Source: Azoarcus_F sp048158365
GTDB taxonomy: Bacteria; Pseudomonadota; Gammaproteobacteria; Burkholderiales; Rhodocyclaceae
NCBI GenBank assembly: GCA_048158365.1
Contig: JBLLNL010000005.1
Strand: one strand, 5' to 3'
DNA: 64,000 nucleotides
Positions within the stretch are counted from its first letter, which is position 1. Every line of letters begins with the position of its first letter. The notes beneath the pieces were generated by a model. The model saw only the letters and a list, made by a program, of their open reading frames with translations. It ran no database searches and had not been told where the DNA came from. This document shows, in pieces, positions 61,512-64,000 of this stretch. The translations under genes and the position numbers were made by a program.

Positions 61512-62069
61512 TCACTTGACGCGATTCTTGTACTCGTCGGTGCGGGTATCGATCTCGATCTTGTCGCCGATCTCGACGAAGGCCGGCACCATCAGCTCGA
61601 AGCCGGTAGCAATCCGGGCCGGCTTAAGCACCTTGCCCGACGTGTCGCCCTTGACCGCCGGTTCGGTATAGGTCACTTCCCGCACCACCGAGTTCGGCAG
61701 TTCCACCGAAATGGCCTTGCCGTTGTAGAAAACGACTTCGCAGGCGAGTCCGTCTTCCAGATACTTCAGCGCATCGGTCATGTTCTCGTCTTCGACTTCG
61801 TACTGCTCGTAGTCGGCATCCATGAACACGTACATCGGATCGGCGAAGTAGGAGTAGGTCACCTCCTTGCGATCGAGCTGCACTACCTCGAACTTGTCGT
61901 CAGCCTTGTAGACCGATTCCGACGGCGCGCCGGTGAGCAGATTCTTGAGTTTCATCTTCACGACCGCGGCATTGCGGCCAGACTTGTTGTACTCGGTTTT
62001 CTGCACTACGAGCGGGTCGGCGCCGACCATAATGACGTTACCGGAGCGGAGTTCCTGAGCGGTTTTCAT
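61512..62069 (-). CDS. efp: Translation elongation factor EF-P, arginine (rhamnosylated) type
   Basis: EF-P rescues ribosomes stalled at consecutive prolines. The 185-residue protein has three OB/KOW-like domains. The modified tip loop reads YNKSGRNAAVV with Arg at position 32, not Lys, which is the substrate of the rhamnosyltransferase EarP encoded just upstream. Start at 62069 (MKTAQELRSGNVI) is behind AGGAAA; the longer frame to 62108 is not supported. The operon ends in the terminator at 61440-61464. Confidence 0.97.
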   Translation of the reverse strand: MKTAQELRSGNVIMVGADPLVVQKTEYNKSGRNAAVVKMKLKNLLTGAPSESVYKADDKFEVVQLDRKEVTYSYFADPMYVFMDADYEQYEVEDENMTDALKYLEDGLACEVVFYNGKAISVELPNSVVREVTYTEPAVKGDTSGKVLKPARIATGFELMVPAFVEIGDKIEIDTRTDEYKNRVK

Positions 62070-62133
62070 GCTGTTTCCTGAAGATGGGTCGTCAGGGGCG
62101 CTCGCCACCTGGCATACGACTTTGAAAAACCCG

Positions 62134-63294
62134 CTACTCTACAGCACCCCTGTCGATTTTGACCAGCTCTGCTGCAAGATCCGGACGCGCGCCCAGGTGC
62201 TGCGCCCATCGCTCGCCGTGTCGCCGCAAGGCTGGCAAGGCGGCAGCGAATCCTGGCCAGGTGTCCGGAATGGACCCAAAGCCATTCCAGGCGTGCCAGA
62301 AAGTTCGCAATGCGGCAGCCGCCACCGGGTCGAGGCCGTCGCAGAAACAGCGCAGAAACGCGTCCAGCTTGACGCGGTGCGCATCGGCATCCTGGCGGTA
62401 GATGTGCCATGCGAACGGCACACCCGCCCACTGCGCGCGCACGAAGGAATCCTCGCCGCGCACGAAATTCAGATCGCAACTCCACAGCAGACGATCGTAA
62501 TCGACCTGGCTCAGGAACGGGATGAGCCGTAGCTGCAATCGACCCCGCTGCAAAAGCGCAGCCTCCTCGCCGCAGGAACCGTCGAACCAGGCCTGGACGT
62601 CCGCCACGATTCGGCCTTCGGGCACCAAGAGCAGCACCGGTCGCTCGCCGCGCGCCCACGATTCGAGCAGTGAGTCCAGTTCCGGTTGCGCATAAGCGAA
62701 CAGCGAGACCACCAGCGTGTCGCGGGGCGGTGTATCGCATCCCAGGGCCCGCAGGAACAGGTCACGCGCGCTCGGATCCGAGCGGAATCGGTCGCGCGTG
62801 CCGAGCAGATCGGGCTCACGCAACAGTCCGCCCGTGCCCGCTACGAAACCGGGAAAGAAGAAGACCTTGTCCAGACCCAGACGGGGATGAGGAGAGTGCC
62901 GCAGGTGGCATTCGCCGACCCAGGGCTCGGCACTCAGGTACTCGAGATTGACCCACAGCGGCTGCGGCTCACGCCGCGCCATTGCTTCGACATAGGACGA
63001 TGGCGGATCACAGGCGAAGGCCTCGATGACGACATCCGCGGGATCGACCTCCGGGAACGGCACCTGCCAGCGCAGAACCTCGACACCGTCGAACAGACTG
63101 CACGATGCCGATCGTGGCGCACCCGGGCACAACCGGTAGAACACATCCAGTTCATCCACCCACAGTCGGACCGAACGACCATGATGCGCCGCGAGGGTGC
63201 GCGCCAGCCGCCAGCACACGCCGATATCCCCCATGTTATCCACAAGCCTGCAGAAGATGTCCCAGCGTGACCCGAAGCGGCCTTCAACACCCAT
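62134..63294 (-). CDS. earP: EF-P arginine rhamnosyltransferase EarP
   Basis: A 386-residue GT-B glycosyltransferase that attaches rhamnose from dTDP-beta-L-rhamnose to Arg32 of EF-P. The N-terminal signature FCRLVDNMGDIGVCWRLA (about 14-31) contains the catalytic aspartates of the family, and the C-terminal nucleotide-sugar motif LNFVRGEDSFVRAQWAG (about 273-289) is intact. It is directly upstream of efp (64 bases), the usual arrangement in Pseudomonas, Neisseria and many betaproteobacteria. A DnaA-box-like TTATCCACA lies within its first codons (63236-63244). Confidence 0.96.
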   Translation of the reverse strand: MGVEGRFGSRWDIFCRLVDNMGDIGVCWRLARTLAAHHGRSVRLWVDELDVFYRLCPGAPRSASCSLFDGVEVLRWQVPFPEVDPADVVIEAFACDPPSSYVEAMARREPQPLWVNLEYLSAEPWVGECHLRHSPHPRLGLDKVFFFPGFVAGTGGLLREPDLLGTRDRFRSDPSARDLFLRALGCDTPPRDTLVVSLFAYAQPELDSLLESWARGERPVLLLVPEGRIVADVQAWFDGSCGEEAALLQRGRLQLRLIPFLSQVDYDRLLWSCDLNFVRGEDSFVRAQWAGVPFAWHIYRQDADAHRVKLDAFLRCFCDGLDPVAAAALRTFWHAWNGFGSIPDTWPGFAAALPALRRHGERWAQHLGARPDLAAELVKIDRGAVE

Positions 63295-63592
63295 CGTTCA
63301 ACCTGTACAGATCCGGTATCGGCTGTGAAAGCATTGTGGAAAAAGGGCTCCACAGCCGACGGTGAAAGATTCAGCCACAATTGTCACAGCGTCTCCAAGG
63401 GCATTCGACACTACTTTAGTACAGCATCGGATCGGGCATCTTTGCTGAATGTGCCCGGCTTATCCACAGAAAAGCACGATGCGCAAACATCCGTGTCAAC
63501 TGGATCAAAAAGAGGGAACGGCAAACATCATGAGAATCGGCACAACCGATAGACGAAAACAGCGTCGCGTCATGGCCCGGCATGGCGCCGGT
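63295..63592. other. AT-richer intergenic region with DnaA-box-like sites
   Basis: Non-coding stretch between the RsuA-type gene and earP. It holds TTATCCACA at 63460-63468 and, on the minus strand, TTTTCCACA at 63335-63343; a third perfect box TTATCCACA is at 63236-63244 just inside earP. It must also hold the earP promoter. I see no gene here. Confidence 0.5.
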
Positions 63593-64000
63593 TCAGAACT
63601 CGGCGAGTCGAGCAAGCTCGGCGTCGTCGAGCCAGCGCCATGCACCCGGCTCCAGATCCGGTGGCAACGCAAGACCTCCGACCTTCGAACGATGCAGCGC
63701 CTCGACCCGGTTTCCGACGGCCGCAATCATGCGCTTGACCTGATGATATTTGCCTTCGGTGACGGTGAGTCGCAACGTGTCCTCTCCGGTCCTTTCGCAC
63801 GCCGCGGCCAGAATCGGCGCGGGCTCGTCATGCAACTGCACACCGGTCATCAGGCTCGCGATCATTTCATCGCTCACAGCGTGCTTCAAGGTGACCTCGT
63901 AGACCTTCGGGATGCGCTTCTTGCCCGAACTCCAGTAGTGGATGAACTGCCCGTCGTCGGACAGCAGCAACAGCCCGGTGGTGTCATGATCCAGCCTGCC
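63593..64000 (-). CDS. RsuA/RluB-family 16S or 23S rRNA pseudouridine synthase, partial (N-terminus beyond right edge)
   Basis: 136 codons from the edge to a stop at 63593, with no start inside the window. The catalytic segment GRLDHDTTGLLLLSDDG is at the right edge (catalytic Asp in RLDxxTTG), followed by PKVYEVTLKHAV, LTVTEGKYHQVKRMIAAVGNRV and LHRSKVGGLAL, all typical for the RsuA/RluB/E/F group, which isomerise a specific uridine in rRNA. Which uridine cannot be told without the N-terminal S4 domain. Confidence 0.93.
   Translation of the reverse strand, partial: GRLDHDTTGLLLLSDDGQFIHYWSSGKKRIPKVYEVTLKHAVSDEMIASLMTGVQLHDEPAPILAAACERTGEDTLRLTVTEGKYHQVKRMIAAVGNRVEALHRSKVGGLALPPDLEPGAWRWLDDAELARLAEF

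Overview
The window is a GC-rich, tightly packed bacterial chromosome segment with no rRNA, tRNA, CRISPR array, prophage or complete insertion sequence that I can see. Gene content points to a betaproteobacterium of the Rhodocyclales/Zoogloeaceae type: EF-P with Arg32 next to its rhamnosyltransferase EarP, a polyhydroxyalkanoate phasin, the def-fmt-htpX and LysM-dprA-smg-topB blocks, and a membrane-bound, Tat-exported formate dehydrogenase with DUF3305/DUF3306 partners. The assignment is inferred from gene order and families, and some gammaproteobacteria cannot be excluded.

Layout. 1-3.1 kb: a UbiB-family kinase (cut by the left edge), its translationally coupled partner, a 181-bp near-palindrome and thiol peroxidase Tpx. 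3.4-15.6 kb: molybdenum/formate region. fdhD-mobA on the plus strand face a ten-gene minus-strand operon (DUF3305, DUF3306, polyferredoxin, TorD-like chaperone, small Tat protein, FdhA, FdhB, small lipoprotein, FdhC cytochrome b, DUF6505). A canonical sigma-54 promoter, a palindromic upstream site and a divergent receiver-less sigma-54 activator make a self-contained regulatory module. 15.6-24.9 kb: ApbC/Mrp, an ankyrin protein, a degenerate Rieske-like Tat protein, MobB, a Cache-type two-component pair, HtpX, Fmt, Def. 25.1-30.8 kb: LysM protein, DprA, Smg, topoisomerase III. 30.9-37 kb: rubredoxin reductase-like protein, OxyR, TonB receptor, Deg protease. 37-43.5 kb: a tandem-fused 1938-residue UvrA and a cysteine hydrolase. 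43.6-45.9 kb: phasin, CBS protein, PII-like protein with the stub of a lost DUF1538 gene, ArfB.

45.9-53.3 kb: a nine-gene Mrp/Mbh-type cation/proton antiporter operon in which most genes overlap by 4 bases. Its last junction is split by a 235-bp element with 17/20 matching terminal inverted repeats and a 5-bp target duplication, placed so that both the upstream stop and the downstream start survive. 53.3-60.1 kb: small genes (DUF2256, DUF3429, an entericidin-like peptide), a DMT transporter, a patatin gene stripped of its catalytic motif, a DUF900-like alpha/beta hydrolase and a coupled pair of membrane GTPases. 60.1-64 kb: a second sigma-54-type promoter before a small unknown gene, a lipoprotein, efp-earP, an intergenic region with DnaA-box-like sites, and an RsuA-type pseudouridine synthase cut by the right edge.

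The genes most clearly working together are the formate dehydrogenase set with its cofactor genes (FdhD sulfur transfer, MobA/MobB guanylation, TorD-like chaperone), the EarP/EF-P pair, and the antiporter operon.
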